Shown here: positions 9,863 to 20,835 of the stretch, piece after piece
Layout: each line of letters opens with the position of its first letter
How positions within the stretch are numbered: the first letter of the stretch is position 1
From: Gari tellinella
Lineage: Eukaryota > Mollusca > Bivalvia > Cardiida > Psammobiidae
Direction: 5' to 3'
Assembly: GCA_922989275.2 (NCBI GenBank)
Contig: OV277864.1
Coordinates: 6,696,001-6,760,000 of the forward strand
DNA: 64,000 nt
Notes under the pieces: generated by a model
The model's input: only the letters and a program-made list of their open reading frames with translations
What the model was told of the DNA's origin: nothing
Database searches by the model: none
Program-made: the position numbers and the translations under genes

Positions 9863-12800
9863 AAAGGAAGCGATGGAATTAATAAAGCCAGTGAAAAAAG
9901 AAAAGACTCTATACGTACGAGTAAGGGACAGATTGTACATGTGGAATGTAGACGTCAGTATTGCAACCCAAATATTATAAACCGTGACAAACAACAGGAA
10001 GTGGCAGATCAGGTATTTAGAACTCTAAGATCAAACAAGGATGAATTCACCTTTAAAGAGAAATGTTTATTCTGTTGCCAATTTGCAAAAGCTTGTGGTA
10101 AAAAGCGTGGCTGTGATGTGTTTGCTGTCACAACTTTATCCTTTCAAGGAAAGATTTTGGAGCGTTGTGCAGAAAGAAACGACATTTGGTCGAATGAAGT
10201 ACGCGGTCGTATAGAATATGCAGCAGATCTACCAGCAGTGGATGCTGTATATCACCAGACGTGCAATGTAAACTTTAGAACAGGTAAAGACATTCCTCAA
10301 GCTTTTTCAGTGGAACAAAAAAAGAGTAAGCAACAAAGGGGTAGACCATCAGATCAGGAAGCAAACCAAGCCTTCAATGAAGTCGTGGAATATTTGAAGC
10401 AGAATGAAGATGAACAAATTACAGTTACAGACCTAGTAGGGAAAATGAGGGAATTGTGTGGCGACAAAGCCTACAGCACAACACACACTCAACAAAAACT
10501 GAAAGAACATTTTGGAGCTTCTCTCTTAATTTCAGAAATCAATGGAAAACACAACGTTGTTACTCTAAAACATACTGCTTCATCAATCCTTCATGACTTT
10601 TATTGTCGCACAAAAACAGAAAACACTGAAGATGAGAAAACAGAATTGATCAAGACAGCTGCAAATCTGATAAAAAATGACATTAAATCAGCAAACGCAA
10701 CAAGAAATGTGTATCCAACTCCCGCTGAAATTGAATCCGTAGAAGCTAATAAAAGATTTATCCCTGAAAGTCTTACACAGTTTCTGAGAGGTATATTCAG
10801 TGAAAAGAATGCTGACACCAAGATATGTTCCATAGGCCAATCTATTATGCAAGCATCGCGGCCCAGGTTAATAATGGCACCATTACAATTAGGTCTTGCA
10901 GTGCAACTACATCATCATTATGCGTCAAAGTTTTTGATTGACATTTTAAACAGTTTAGGGTTTTGTGCATCCTACTCAGAAGTGCAGATGTTTGAAAGTA
11001 GTGCAGCTATGTCACATGGAACAGATATAGACAATTTCCAACCAGATATGTTCTTACAGTATGCTGCAGACAATGTTGATCATAATATAAGAACTCTTGA
11101 TGGTCACAATACATTCCACGGCATGGGCATGATTGCATGTGTGACTCCTGCAAGTAAATCTAGCAAAGTTATCCCTCGGCGCAACATTGCTACAGAGGAT
11201 CTTCTCTCTATTGGAAAAATAAATATTTCTATGTTTCTAGCAACAGAATCAAAGCTTCAAATAGAATTCAGTGAATTACAAAGCCATCAGATTCCAGACA
11301 GTAGCAGGAAATTAACGTTCCTATCCAAAATAACTTGGCCATTACGAGAACCAGGATCCGAATGGAATGGATTTATGCAAACTGTGAGAACAGGTGAATA
11401 CCCAGGAAAGTCTTCTGTGATTTTTTTACCAATCATTGATATGGATCCAACTGACATGTCATGCATATATACAACGCTTAAGTTCCTAACAAATCATGCC
11501 GAGAAATATAAACAGACACCCGTCATCACTTTTGACCAGCCACTTTACTGGAAAGCAGTGAAAATAAAATTTTCAGGAAATACACAGTGTGAGCTAAAAC
11601 ATACTGTTCTTCGCCTTGGTGGGTTTCATTGCATAATGAGTTTTCTTGGATCTATTGGCCAACTGATGTCAGGATCGGGTATAAATGAATTGTTGGAAAC
11701 GGTATATGCAGCAAATTCTGTACCTCATATACTCAGTGGGAAAGCTGTGGCAAGAGCTTTGAGAGCACACTTTCTCATCGACAGTGCATTGAGTGTGTTA
11801 CTTTTCTCCAAGTGCTTCGACATGACACCGCCTGGCGATGCAATTGATGTGAGTAGGTGTCAAAGAAATGTGAAAGAGACAGATGACTGTACACAAGATA
11901 TTCATGACGTATATTTGCATACAAAACAGAACATTTCAAGTGAACACATTTATGAATTTGAAGACAGTGTACACACACAGTTGTGTGAGTTAGTTGATCT
12001 GCACAATAATATTGCAACATGCGTGGTTCCAGTAGAATCTGTGAATGAAAACACACTCATAGAGGTGTTCAGTAAACAGTTCAAGCAGAAACAACAACAC
12101 ATTTCCCAATATCCAACTGCAGCCTTGTGGCTACAATACATGGAAATGATAGGGATTTTACGGCAATTTCTTGCAGCAGAGCGTACTGGAAACTGGAAAT
12201 TGAGTTTGCAAGCTTTGCATAATATGTTACCCTTTTTTGCAGCAGCTGGACACAATCTTTATCTTAAGTCTGTGTATTTTTATCTACAAAGCATGCATAA
12301 CCTTCATAACAGCAACCCAGATGTGCACAAAGCATTTGAGAGTGGGAATCATGTGATACGCCGCAGTGAAAGATTCTGGGCAGGCTTGTCAACAGATCTT
12401 GTAATTGAACAAGTTTTAATGAGGAGTGTGAAAACTTCAGGGGGAATGACACGGGGTAAAGGGTTGACTGAATGTCAGCGTGCTCAGTGGCTGCTGTCAA
12501 TGCCTTCTTGTGCGGAAATAAACAATGCTATGCAAACATTTGGAGGAATTCAATTCCATACAAGCCCGCAGCATAAGGAAACTGGAAAGTCAAGAAAAGA
12601 TAGGGATCATAAAGACACTGATATTTTCCTGTCTTTTATCAAGGAAAGAAACCCTTTCAGGGAAGATTTACTTCTTTGTAACATTGAAACAGGCGTCACA
12701 GCTGATCAAACAGTGAATGTGCACAGAGCAAAGGAACTGGGTTCAATGGTAGTCAAATCGATGGTTGGCCAGAACGTTTTCGAGTTCAGTTTCAAAAAAC

Positions 12801-14263
12801 GGCAAAAGGCAGTTACATTAGACACCGCTCCGAAGATTAAAGTTGACGATGATGCTGTCGAGATTGATCCACAGTTACTCTTCCAGAGACTCACAGCTGC
12901 AGCCCAACGATTTGTGGATGACATTCCCTATGTCTTTTCATATGAACTGTGTAGTGTGCCGTCTTCGCTATTTGATTCATCCGGGCTTATGCGAGAATCC
13001 CAGAAGTCAACACTTGCTGATAGTATCTGGACATTTTGCGAATGTAACAAATGTGAGTCTAACACAGCAGAATCAAACCCAAACTACATAATAGATGGTG
13101 GCTCTTTGTTACAGCGGATTCCATGGACTAAAGGCATGCTATTTACCGATATATGCAGCTCCTACATTCAGTATGTTCAAAGGCATTATGCAAATGCAAC
13201 AATTGTATTTGATGGATATCTGAGTGGTTCATCTACAAAGGACACTGCCCATACACGAAGGACTCATGGTGTGACTGGCAGAAAAGTGTACTTCACAGGA
13301 AACACACCGTTTCAATCCAGGAAAGAGTATTTTCTAGCCAACTCTGAAAACAAACAAAACTTTATCTTCCTGTTGGGAAAATCTCTTGAGGAAAAAGGAT
13401 ACAGTGTTTTGCATGCAGCCTGTGACGCCGACTTATTGATAGTGAAAACAGCATTGGCTTCTGCGGAGAGAAATGAGACTATTGTACTTGGTGAAGATAC
13501 AGACATTCTTGTACTCTTACTGTACCATGCAAATCTGCAACATAAACAAATACTGTTTAGATCCGATTTGAAACAGAAGGCAGCAAAAGGACCAAGAGTC
13601 TGGGACATATTACGCACAAAACAAATTCTTGGGCCAAAAACATGCAACATCATGCCTGTCATACATGCTTTCACTGGGTGTGATACAACTTCTCGACTGT
13701 TTGGTATCAGTAAAGGAGCATCATTTAAAAAAATTCGCAACGAAGAACAAATGGTTCATCTGTCAGAAATATTTCTTAGACAAACAACAAAGGAAGAAAT
13801 AATACATTCAGGAGAACGGTTGATCGCTAGCTTATATGGCGGATTATCTTACGAAAGTCTAGACTTTCTACGGTTCAGAAAATTTTATTCCAAAGTGATA
13901 AACAGCTCAAATTACATAAAGGTGCAAACATTACCACCAACTTCAGGTGCTGCAAAATATCACAGTATGAGAGTGTATTTCCAAGTACAAGAATGGCTGG
14001 ACAAAAATGTAAAACTTGTTCCAGAAGAATGGGGATTTGTACATCATCAGGATAAACTGATGCCTGTTAAAACTGATCTTCCTGCAGCTCCAGATAACCT
14101 GCTAAAGATAATCAGATGTAACTGCAAACAAAATTGTGACACTAAGAGGTGTACTTGCAGAAAACATGGACTAGATTGTACCACAGGATGTGGTGAATGC
14201 AAAGGGACCAGCTGCACAAACACCAGTGGTCTTACGGACACTGACTTAAACAGTGATATCTAA
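9785..14263 (+). CDS. Large zinc-module / FEN-PIN-like nuclease-like / CXC protein
   Basis: An uninterrupted 1,492-residue frame. Residues 8-60 and 94-163 each hold a CxxC..HxxC-type zinc module. A long core carries AADNVDHNIRTLDGHNTFHG (about 425-445), TFDQPLYWK (about 581) and FFAAAGHNLYLKS (about 817). I associate such motifs with a multi-copy, uncharacterised aquatic-invertebrate family. Residues 1,100-1,310 follow the motif order of FEN/PIN nucleases: IIDGG, IVFDG (about 1,140), DADLLI (about 1,212), GEDTDILVLLL (about 1,236), FTGCDTTSRLFGISKG (about 1,295-1,310). Residues 1,445-1,480 are a Cys-rich CXC cluster resembling tesmin/TSO1 DNA-binding motifs. A nucleic-acid nuclease or a transposase-derived protein is inferred, not shown. 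ATG 9,785 lies one base after an acceptor. The gene sits antisense within the proposed receptor intron. Confidence 0.85.
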   Translation: MEDRQESCCICNVTIRADKPSVKLTEKGSDGINKASEKRKDSIRTSKGQIVHVECRRQYCNPNIINRDKQQEVADQVFRTLRSNKDEFTFKEKCLFCCQFAKACGKKRGCDVFAVTTLSFQGKILERCAERNDIWSNEVRGRIEYAADLPAVDAVYHQTCNVNFRTGKDIPQAFSVEQKKSKQQRGRPSDQEANQAFNEVVEYLKQNEDEQITVTDLVGKMRELCGDKAYSTTHTQQKLKEHFGASLLISEINGKHNVVTLKHTASSILHDFYCRTKTENTEDEKTELIKTAANLIKNDIKSANATRNVYPTPAEIESVEANKRFIPESLTQFLRGIFSEKNADTKICSIGQSIMQASRPRLIMAPLQLGLAVQLHHHYASKFLIDILNSLGFCASYSEVQMFESSAAMSHGTDIDNFQPDMFLQYAADNVDHNIRTLDGHNTFHGMGMIACVTPASKSSKVIPRRNIATEDLLSIGKINISMFLATESKLQIEFSELQSHQIPDSSRKLTFLSKITWPLREPGSEWNGFMQTVRTGEYPGKSSVIFLPIIDMDPTDMSCIYTTLKFLTNHAEKYKQTPVITFDQPLYWKAVKIKFSGNTQCELKHTVLRLGGFHCIMSFLGSIGQLMSGSGINELLETVYAANSVPHILSGKAVARALRAHFLIDSALSVLLFSKCFDMTPPGDAIDVSRCQRNVKETDDCTQDIHDVYLHTKQNISSEHIYEFEDSVHTQLCELVDLHNNIATCVVPVESVNENTLIEVFSKQFKQKQQHISQYPTAALWLQYMEMIGILRQFLAAERTGNWKLSLQALHNMLPFFAAAGHNLYLKSVYFYLQSMHNLHNSNPDVHKAFESGNHVIRRSERFWAGLSTDLVIEQVLMRSVKTSGGMTRGKGLTECQRAQWLLSMPSCAEINNAMQTFGGIQFHTSPQHKETGKSRKDRDHKDTDIFLSFIKERNPFREDLLLCNIETGVTADQTVNVHRAKELGSMVVKSMVGQNVFEFSFKKRQKAVTLDTAPKIKVDDDAVEIDPQLLFQRLTAAAQRFVDDIPYVFSYELCSVPSSLFDSSGLMRESQKSTLADSIWTFCECNKCESNTAESNPNYIIDGGSLLQRIPWTKGMLFTDICSSYIQYVQRHYANATIVFDGYLSGSSTKDTAHTRRTHGVTGRKVYFTGNTPFQSRKEYFLANSENKQNFIFLLGKSLEEKGYSVLHAACDADLLIVKTALASAERNETIVLGEDTDILVLLLYHANLQHKQILFRSDLKQKAAKGPRVWDILRTKQILGPKTCNIMPVIHAFTGCDTTSRLFGISKGASFKKIRNEEQMVHLSEIFLRQTTKEEIIHSGERLIASLYGGLSYESLDFLRFRKFYSKVINSSNYIKVQTLPPTSGAAKYHSMRVYFQVQEWLDKNVKLVPEEWGFVHHQDKLMPVKTDLPAAPDNLLKIIRCNCKQNCDTKRCTCRKHGLDCTTGCGECKGTSCTNTSGLTDTDLNSDI

Positions 14264-14477
14264 GTACAGTGAAATTTTCCTATTACAACTGCTACAAATA
14301 AGGCCAATTGATTGTACAAAATACAGGTGAGAACTTGAAGCAATGTGAAATTAAAACAGGCAGCTTCTTAGGGAGCTTTCTCTTTTGCTTTCGCATTGCT
14401 TTAAATAATCTGAATCACCTGCCTCTAACACCTAATGATTAACACAATGTAGCGGTCGTATTAGAGACGTTTTACTG
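14264..14477. mobile_element. Family C MITE directly after the stop codon
   Basis: It starts tacagtgaaattttcctatt two bases after the TAA stop of the large gene. It ends gtattagagacgttttact. The central stem pairs AGCTTCTTAGGGAGCTTTCT-like arms. The gene's 3' UTR must run through this element. Confidence 0.75.
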
Positions 14478-14529
14478 AACTTGCATAGTTGAAAAGGATT
14501 CTTTGAACAATCATGCCATACTTATGTTA

Positions 14530-14665
14530 TATTTGATTATATCATATCATGTCATATATTTGTTCAATACAGTTAGTTCAATTTATGTTACATGACATGA
14601 TATGATGTGATAAAATATGGTACAATATGATATGATATGATACATAACATAACATATAGCAAAAC
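14530..14665. repeat. Pentanucleotide-rich (ATATG/ATAAC) tract
   Basis: Imperfect repeats of catat, gatat and acataacat on both strands give a weak inverted structure. Low complexity; no gene. Confidence 0.6.
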
Positions 14666-14714
14666 ATGTGTTTAGCGTACACTTAAAAATGAAAAAGTTG
14701 CAGCTTTATATAAA

Positions 14715-14815
14715 GTGATCGGCTAAATGCAGGATAAAAGTAATGCACTACGCTCCTAAAGGAGCTCTCTGCATTACTTTTGCCCTGCATTAAGCAATAA
14801 CTTATCTTTCGGCAT
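14715..14815. repeat. Family H hairpin MITE
   Basis: The palindrome pairs GCAGGATAAAAGTAATGCA with TGCATTACTTTTGCCCTGC around CTCCTAAAGGAG. Relatives lie at 36,140-36,262, 45,590-45,715 and, as a fragment, at about 63,510-63,537. Confidence 0.75.
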
Positions 14816-15940
14816 CCACATGCCTTTTTCAGCGGCCGCTTTACACAAGGTTTGCTTCATATGCTATTATTTAGATTTATAACATGATATGTAATAATAT
14901 ATAATTATATAATATTATATAATCATATTATATTAATCTATATTGAAAATATTAATTAGAATAATAATAGTTTAGTTTAGTTTATTGAGATACAAATGTT
15001 GAAGTGCTATCCACAGTAGCAGTTAATTCATAGTAAGTAACAAGTGACATTTTGAAAATATATATATACACATTATATAATATGGATGCATAATATATAT
15101 ATGTATATATATATTTACTTCAGATGACAGTTACCTAAAGTAGTATCATAATGCATGATTAATTTGGAATGATCATGTCACACTTAGAACCCTAAATTAA
15201 GTTTACATAAACAAGTAGCAAATAGTGAGTGTTATCTCTACAGTGCCATTGTTGTATGATTACCCCACCCACTGATGAAATCAATTTATTTTCATTAAAA
15301 TACTCTTTTTATTAACGTTTTATATTGTTTATGAACTAATATTGCCTTTTACACAAACTGATGCATAAACACTAATACATTATGGCAGAAAACAGTTAGT
15401 AATCGATTTTAACATTATGCAGTAGAGATGCTTACGATATAAAATGGCCCGTAATTCAACTTACGGGTTGCCATTTTATTATCAATTTTTAAACACTTTC
15501 CCCTACTTTGATCTTTCTAGACTTTTGATATAATGTATTTAACTATTTCAATATCTCAAAACAAAAACATTCATTTCTTTTGCAATTAGTTGAGGGTTAG
15601 GTCATTTTACCTCACAGATTGACTGGACTATCACTGAAGAGTAATGAGTTGTCTGATTGGGATGTTAACTGATTGTCACATATAGATATTTCTCAGTTCG
15701 GAACGCCTTTAATTTGGTCTATTAAACATATTCTATTTCAGATAGTGTGCATGAGCACAACACATTGATAAACGAAAGCTAAAGAGATCCTTTAATTTAA
15801 CCCTTACGTTGTTATTAAGACATAGATTCCCGTCTTACACAGTCGCTGCAATGTAACCGCATGTTTACTAGTATATAATATTTTCGTCTGCTTTAATGCC
15901 TACAAATGTGGAGGTTTATTGGCGTTTTACTCAAGAAGCA
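14816..15940. other. AT-rich spacer with (TA)n tracts, no gene seen
   Basis: It contains TA-rich microsatellite at 14,880-14,955 and 15,057-15,112 and a short palindrome at about 15,444-15,478 (AAAATGGCCCGTAA..TTACGGGTTGCCATTTT). I find no splice-bounded frame. Confidence 0.5.
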
Positions 15941-16199
15941 TTGCACGGCGTCTGATCTGGATCCAAACTGTTTGCCAGGTGAAGTCTATGCCACTTTGCC
16001 GGTTAAAGAGTTAAATCGATAGGATTAAGAATGCATGCGATCTATTTTGTACGCATTTACATCCACTTTTAACCACTTTTGAAAGTTTTCATAAATTCAC
16101 ATGAGCCATAATTAGTTTTCATATGTATTTAACTTCATAATGCAAAAGCATGTTTATGAAAAAACAAGATTTGCGAATTTGAAATCAAAGAAAAAGATT

Positions 16200-17395
16200 T
16201 AAGCGTGATCAGATTGACAAGCAGTTTAGCCCATCATCGCTGGAGGTGCCTAAAGTAGACTTTGGAAACAGTTTGGGTCGAGACCAGACGCCGTGTAACG
16301 CAGCATGTCCGGATCCAAACTGTTTGACATTCGTTTCGAAACTTCGTCGGTCATACTGCCTTAAACCTTTCATTGATGATATTGCAGGCATCAATATTGA
16401 AAAAGACGACAGTATGGTGGTGACCACAGGTACTTGACACATACTTTATTATCTATTAACCCCCCCCCCCCCTTTTTTTTTTTTACTATACTTCTATTAT
16501 AGATACAAGGTAAACAGCGCAATTCGACACCTAGTCTTTACTATCCACTTAAACTGATGCTAAAATAGACTCGATCGCCGATATTCTCTTGTGGTATCCT
16601 CGGGAAAGGATTAATTTATCAATATCTACTTTTTATTTCATCAAATCCCGTCAAATAACGCCACAGTACGTGAATTATAACGAAAATAAGCATAAAAAAG
16701 TTTTCTGTCGTTCTCTTGGTACATAATTTATTGCCCAAAATAAGGGGTAATCTAGTCGGTTTGCACATTTAACGGCCTTTACGGCTGGAACTTTCACCTA
16801 ATTTCATTAGAGCAAACGCGTTTGTGTCGGAACATGACCCTCTTCACTATCAGCTATATGAAATATACATGTAATTTGGCATGAAATTGACAAGTGAAAG
16901 ACTCATTTCATTGTGAATGCCATTTTGAATACCGGAATGAATTGAATGAACGGAGCGATCTCATTGGTCCAAATTAAACAGGTAAAGTTTCTTTTAATTT
17001 TGCATTCTATGTAAATTATATAAAACTGATAATATTTCATTTAAAGATGATTTATAATATTTGGTGAAAGTTCCAGTGGCATAGGCCGTTTATTGTGGAC
17101 AAATAACAGATCACCCCTACATGTACATTCGTTGCTATGTACCAAGAGAACGACATAAAACTTTTTTATGCTTATTTTCGTTATAATTCACATACTGTGG
17201 CGTTATTTGACGGAATTTGATGAAATAAAAAGTAGATATTGATAAATTAATCCTTTCCCGAGGATACCACAAGAGAAAAAAAAAATTTAAAAAAAAAAAG
17301 GGGGGGGGGGTTAATAGATAATAAAGTATGTGTCAAGTACCTGTGGTGGTGACGAGGTAAAAACCTTACGATTAATATGAATATGAAAGGGTTAG
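16200..17395. mobile_element. Family A MITE split by a foldback element
   Basis: The left part (16,200-16,424) has the GGAAACAGTTTGGGTCGAGA hairpin and gacgacagtatggtg. The right part (17,346-17,395) resumes with aggtaaaaaccttacg and gaatatgaaagggttagag, matching the continuous family A text gacgacaatgaaa..aggggtaaaaac elsewhere. Confidence 0.75.
16425..17345. mobile_element. 921-bp foldback element with 8-bp target duplication
   Basis: It starts CACAGGTACTTGACACATAC and ends in the exact inverse. Both sides are flanked by GTGGTGAC (16,417-16,424; 17,346-17,353). The inverted arms extend about 300 bp and include a C-run plus T-run on the left and A-run plus G-run on the right. No coding frame is present. 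The 8-bp duplication recalls hAT-type elements, but the family is not certain. Confidence 0.85.
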
Positions 17396-17429
17396 AGTTC
17401 TTAGTGTACCAGTAGGGAATACTTGTATG

Positions 17430-17655
17430 TTAACCCATTTATACCCAGTGGATTCTTCCATGTTTATATATTGGATTAGTCCATTTTTTATCAAAGGGAT
17501 GCCTGGTCAAAATTGTCATTTTCATTTTGTTATATATTGAAATTCCTATCAGCAAACAGTGTAGACTCTGATCAGACGCCGCAAAATGCGGCGTCTGGTC
17601 AGAGTCTACGCTGTTTGCCAATGTCCCATATATAGGATCGTGGGCACAAATAGTT
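17430..17655. repeat. Family A MITE with near-perfect hairpin
   Basis: It begins ttaacccatttatacccagt. The stem at 17,552-17,623 pairs GCAAACAGTGTAGACTCTGA with TCAGAGTCTACGCTGTTTGC, enclosing GACGCCGCA/TGCGGCGTC. Confidence 0.8.
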
Positions 17656-18004
17656 TAGAAACACTGGTGATTATTTTGTAGTGACAATCTGTATCTATCT
17701 CATAAACATTATATATTTCTGTAAACACCAACAGTATTGTTCTAAATGAATATCAGATAATCTCTACGTAGATATGATTTCGCATCAACTAATGGTTTAA
17801 AGATAAAGTCAATGAACGCTGAAACTTAAAATGGAAAATTATTTTTTCCATTGAAGTATATATTCCATTTTTGACAATTAATGATTGTTCTATTTATTAA
17901 TGTATTTACTCCTGATGACCCTTTTATCTAGGTCTTCTGGGACTACTTTTATAGATAAAGTGTTTGTACATATACCACTGTATATGTTATTAAGCTTTGA
18001 TGTT

Positions 18005-18252
18005 TTAACCCATTACCCCATAGCCTGGTTTTAGTTTTGAAAAATGGTGACTGCTTAAAGCAGGTTGAAAGAAAAGCAGAATGCGCCCTAAGGCGCATTC
18101 TGCTTTACTTTCAGCCTGCTTTAAGCTACAATATGCTAGATTAAAAATTACTCCTTCTGATAAATTATCATGACTGTATAGATTGGAAATTTTCTTTGGC
18201 GGATGAATAAAATGAATGCGCTAAAAGTCGATTCTATAAGGGAAAGGGTTAA
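18005..18252. mobile_element. Family B TTAA MITE
   Basis: TTAACCCATTACCCCATAG opens the element and a diverged AAAGGGTTAA closes it. The central stem carries the CG version of the arms (AATGCGCC/GGCGCATT). Confidence 0.85.
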
Positions 18253-18555
18253 TGGTCAGCGTCTAATACCCACTATCGTATTTGAGGAAGGATAATCGAT
18301 CCGTTATCGTGCGATCATGAATTGTAAACGGTCATTGACATCTATGGCCTTCTGTAAAGTATTTACTCACGATTGAAAAACTGGGAACTGGGAATAGCTG
18401 TCTAAATAATAGTAAAAACAAACCAGATATAGAATTAACATTGCCATTATGTTACTTTAATCATCAATCTTACATTTTCTAAGAGTAAATAATGTATGGT
18501 TTCAATCATAATGGTACTGTCATGCGCTTTGTCACTAAAAGTCAAAACAAATACA
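18253..18555. other. No feature seen
   Basis: Unique-looking AT-rich sequence without a convincing frame. Confidence 0.4.
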
Positions 18556-18790
18556 TGACTGTCACACAATTATTAGCGCGTGTGCCCTCCGTTTGCATCA
18601 AAGGAAGACGGACATCGTCGTCGCATGGACCTCTACAACGTGGCGAAAAACTGCTGGAATTGTCATTCCATATCCTGACTAAACATTCTGCCAGTTGTTT
18701 AAACGTCAATGGTTGATTCGGTAGACGTCGCAACCGACGCTCCAACTTGCCCCAAGCGTATTAGACTGAAGAAAGACCGATGAGACTGCG
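18556..18790 (-). pseudogene. Tc1-like transposase C-terminal relic
   Basis: Minus-strand reading gives WGKLERRLRRLPNQPLTFK, then LAECLVRIWND. After a frameshift comes PAVFRHVVEVHATTMSVFL, then a stop and a degraded AHTR-type end. This order (W-x-x-L-x-R-R-x-R near the third catalytic residue, then I-W-N-x-I-P and an R-R-C/H-A-x-I-x-A block) is that of Tc1/mariner transposase C termini. Frameshifts and a stop show it is dead. Weak extension towards 18,950 is possible. No terminal repeats were recognised. Confidence 0.6.
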
Positions 18791-19581
18791 AGAAATTCCA
18801 ATAGCTCGATGATGGTATCCTATATGAAGGCCGTGACAACGCGAGTAACGTGTACGCCATTGCTGTCAGGCTTCATGATAATATGGCGGGCTTGACATCC
18901 CTAAAAACAAATGAATGGCAGCACAGTTTGCTCTTTGATGATCTCTCTGTATCGCAATTTTGTAATAGTGTCGTTAACAACCGCTAGATGAGTCCTGTGA
19001 TGTTTTGTGATCCCTCCACACACCATAGTATCCGTTTGTTCTGACATGCCAGTTTTAGTTTAGATCGCAACATTCTAAAACTGAAAATAGGATAATCATT
19101 GGACTCGATAATAACCGTAACCGTAAATTACGTTTACACAAGCGGCAGCTAATTGCAGATAAGAATATAATTATGTATTTAATGTGCGCAATATGGATCA
19201 GCTGTCGCGTACTGCATGATAATCATGCTTAATTCAAATACGAATACGTACGAATACCGTATATCAAATGTTAACCTACATACCTAATTTTCAGTATAAA
19301 CTCTTCTGTTCTAAAAATGAAACCTCAGAAAAGAGAGGACCCATGAACTGAAATTCTGTGTGTTCCGAATCGTAAAGATTACGGGCTGAAGACGATTACG
19401 AAAATGTATGAAATGACGTCACTCGCGGTCTCCCAGATTGCGACCTGTCGCGAGTTACCATTTTGTCGATAACGTCTCGTGTTACGATGAACCATAATCG
19501 GTCTGCGACTTTATTTGTTGTTTTATTTATTTCCAGCCTCTAACAGACCGACTACACGTGCATGCGCGTTTTCCGACAGCC

Positions 19582-19734
19582 ATGGCATCGCCGCTGTTGT
19601 TGAAAAACCCACCCTTACATAATTTTCCGTTTATTTGCTTAAACAAAAACCAATCAGTGTACAATGAAAACGTATTGCATGTCCCGCTTAAATGTACTGA
19701 CTATTTTATGCCGAAATGTTCAAACATCTTTTGA
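19582..19734 (+). CDS. Short ORF with strong start context, unrecognised
   Basis: GACAGCCATGGCATCG is an excellent eukaryotic start context, preceded by a CpG-containing stretch (acacgtgcatgcgcgtt). The frame encodes 50 residues starting MASPLLLKNPP and stops at TGA, overlapping the next frame by 19 bases. No family is recognised. It could be a chance ORF or the 5' end of a gene with an indel joining it to 19,716-19,952. Confidence 0.25.
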   Translation: MASPLLLKNPPLHNFPFICLNKNQSVYNENVLHVPLKCTDYFMPKCSNIF

Positions 19735-19952
19735 CACGCAAAATTGACTTGAATGTTATGAAAAGATTCACATTTTATACACTCTATGTAGATGTACAAT
19801 ATGATTTCATGTCAGCTAATTGGAAACATGTATCGTATTTAACACAAAATAAAAAAAAAACACGTAGAAGTATAAATGACTTTTTCAGACGGTGGACAAA
19901 GAAAACCATAGTCAACGAGTTAGAGGAACATTTGATAACACAATTGAAATAA
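19716..19952 (+). CDS. 78-residue ORF, unrecognised
   Basis: The frame starts MFKHLLTRKIDLN and ends with a basic-acidic stretch (RRSINDFFRRWTKKTIVNE). It contains an A10 run at 19,851-19,860 where indels are likely. The region is not an obvious repeat. Function unknown, and coding status doubtful. Confidence 0.25.
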   Translation: MFKHLLTRKIDLNVMKRFTFYTLYVDVQYDFMSANWKHVSYLTQNKKKTRRSINDFFRRWTKKTIVNELEEHLITQLK

Positions 19953-20099
19953 ATGTAACCCAGTGATGTTTTATGCTATTTTTTCTGTTAATAATCACAT
20001 GTGACCTTCCCAAAATCACATATTAGTGTTCCCTTTATCCTGAGTTTTCACTATCACTTTACCATTTGGCTGTCAGTGTCCTTAAAGCTTTCTTTAGCA

Positions 20100-20835
20100 T
20101 TTGGCTCACCTGAGAATTACTGACAAAATGGAGTTAATGATTTATGTCCTGGATAAGGATCATATTTTACACGAGGGGCATAATTTTAACGATCTTGATA
20201 GAGGACCTGTAGATGATGCTATGTGCCAAATATCTAAGAGCAGGGTACTAGGGTTTTAGACAAGAAGATTTTTTTAAGTTTTCATCGAAAAAAATCTATT
20301 TTAGCTCCTGTGACCTAGATATGCAACCGACCAGAACCATTTGAACAATATTGGTAAAGGACATCTAGAAGTGTCACCATGACAAATATCAAAGCTCTGG
20401 TCATATTAGTTTCAGAGGAGAAGATGTTTGAAATTTTCACTATATAACTCTATGTAAAACTGTGACCCCCGGGGCGGGGCCAATTTTGACCCCAGGAGCA
20501 TAATTTGAACAAACTTGATAGAGGACCTGTGGGTGATACTATGTGCCAAATATCTAAACTCTGGCCCTTGTAGTTTTTGACAAGAAGATTTTTTAAGATT
20601 TCATTATTTTTTCACTTTGGTTGCCATGACAACCAGAGTTCTGCATTGTTTTTAATTATTTGAACAAATTTGAAAGAGCTTGACCCAAGAAACATTTCTG
20701 TAAAGTTTGGTTGAAATCTGTTCAGTGGTATAGGAGGAGATATCATTTGAAGCCATTGTTAACGACGACGGACGACGGACAACGCACGACGACGGACGCC
20801 GGACACAGGGCCATCCCAATAGCTCATCCTTTTGA
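20100..20835. repeat. Dispersed GAGCTAAAAA-family element
   Basis: It opens ggctcacctgagaattactg. It contains two related blocks (gaggacctgtagatgatgct at about 20,203 and gaggacctgtgggtgatact at about 20,522). It ends in a GACGGAC-rich tract (20,763-20,812) and atagctcatcc. The same layout recurs at 26.9-30.4 and 47-48.3 kb. Confidence 0.65.

Noticed and set aside
15948..16010. Full family A element near 15.95 kb
   Set aside because: Only one hairpin arm and a short flank are visible, too little to define an element.
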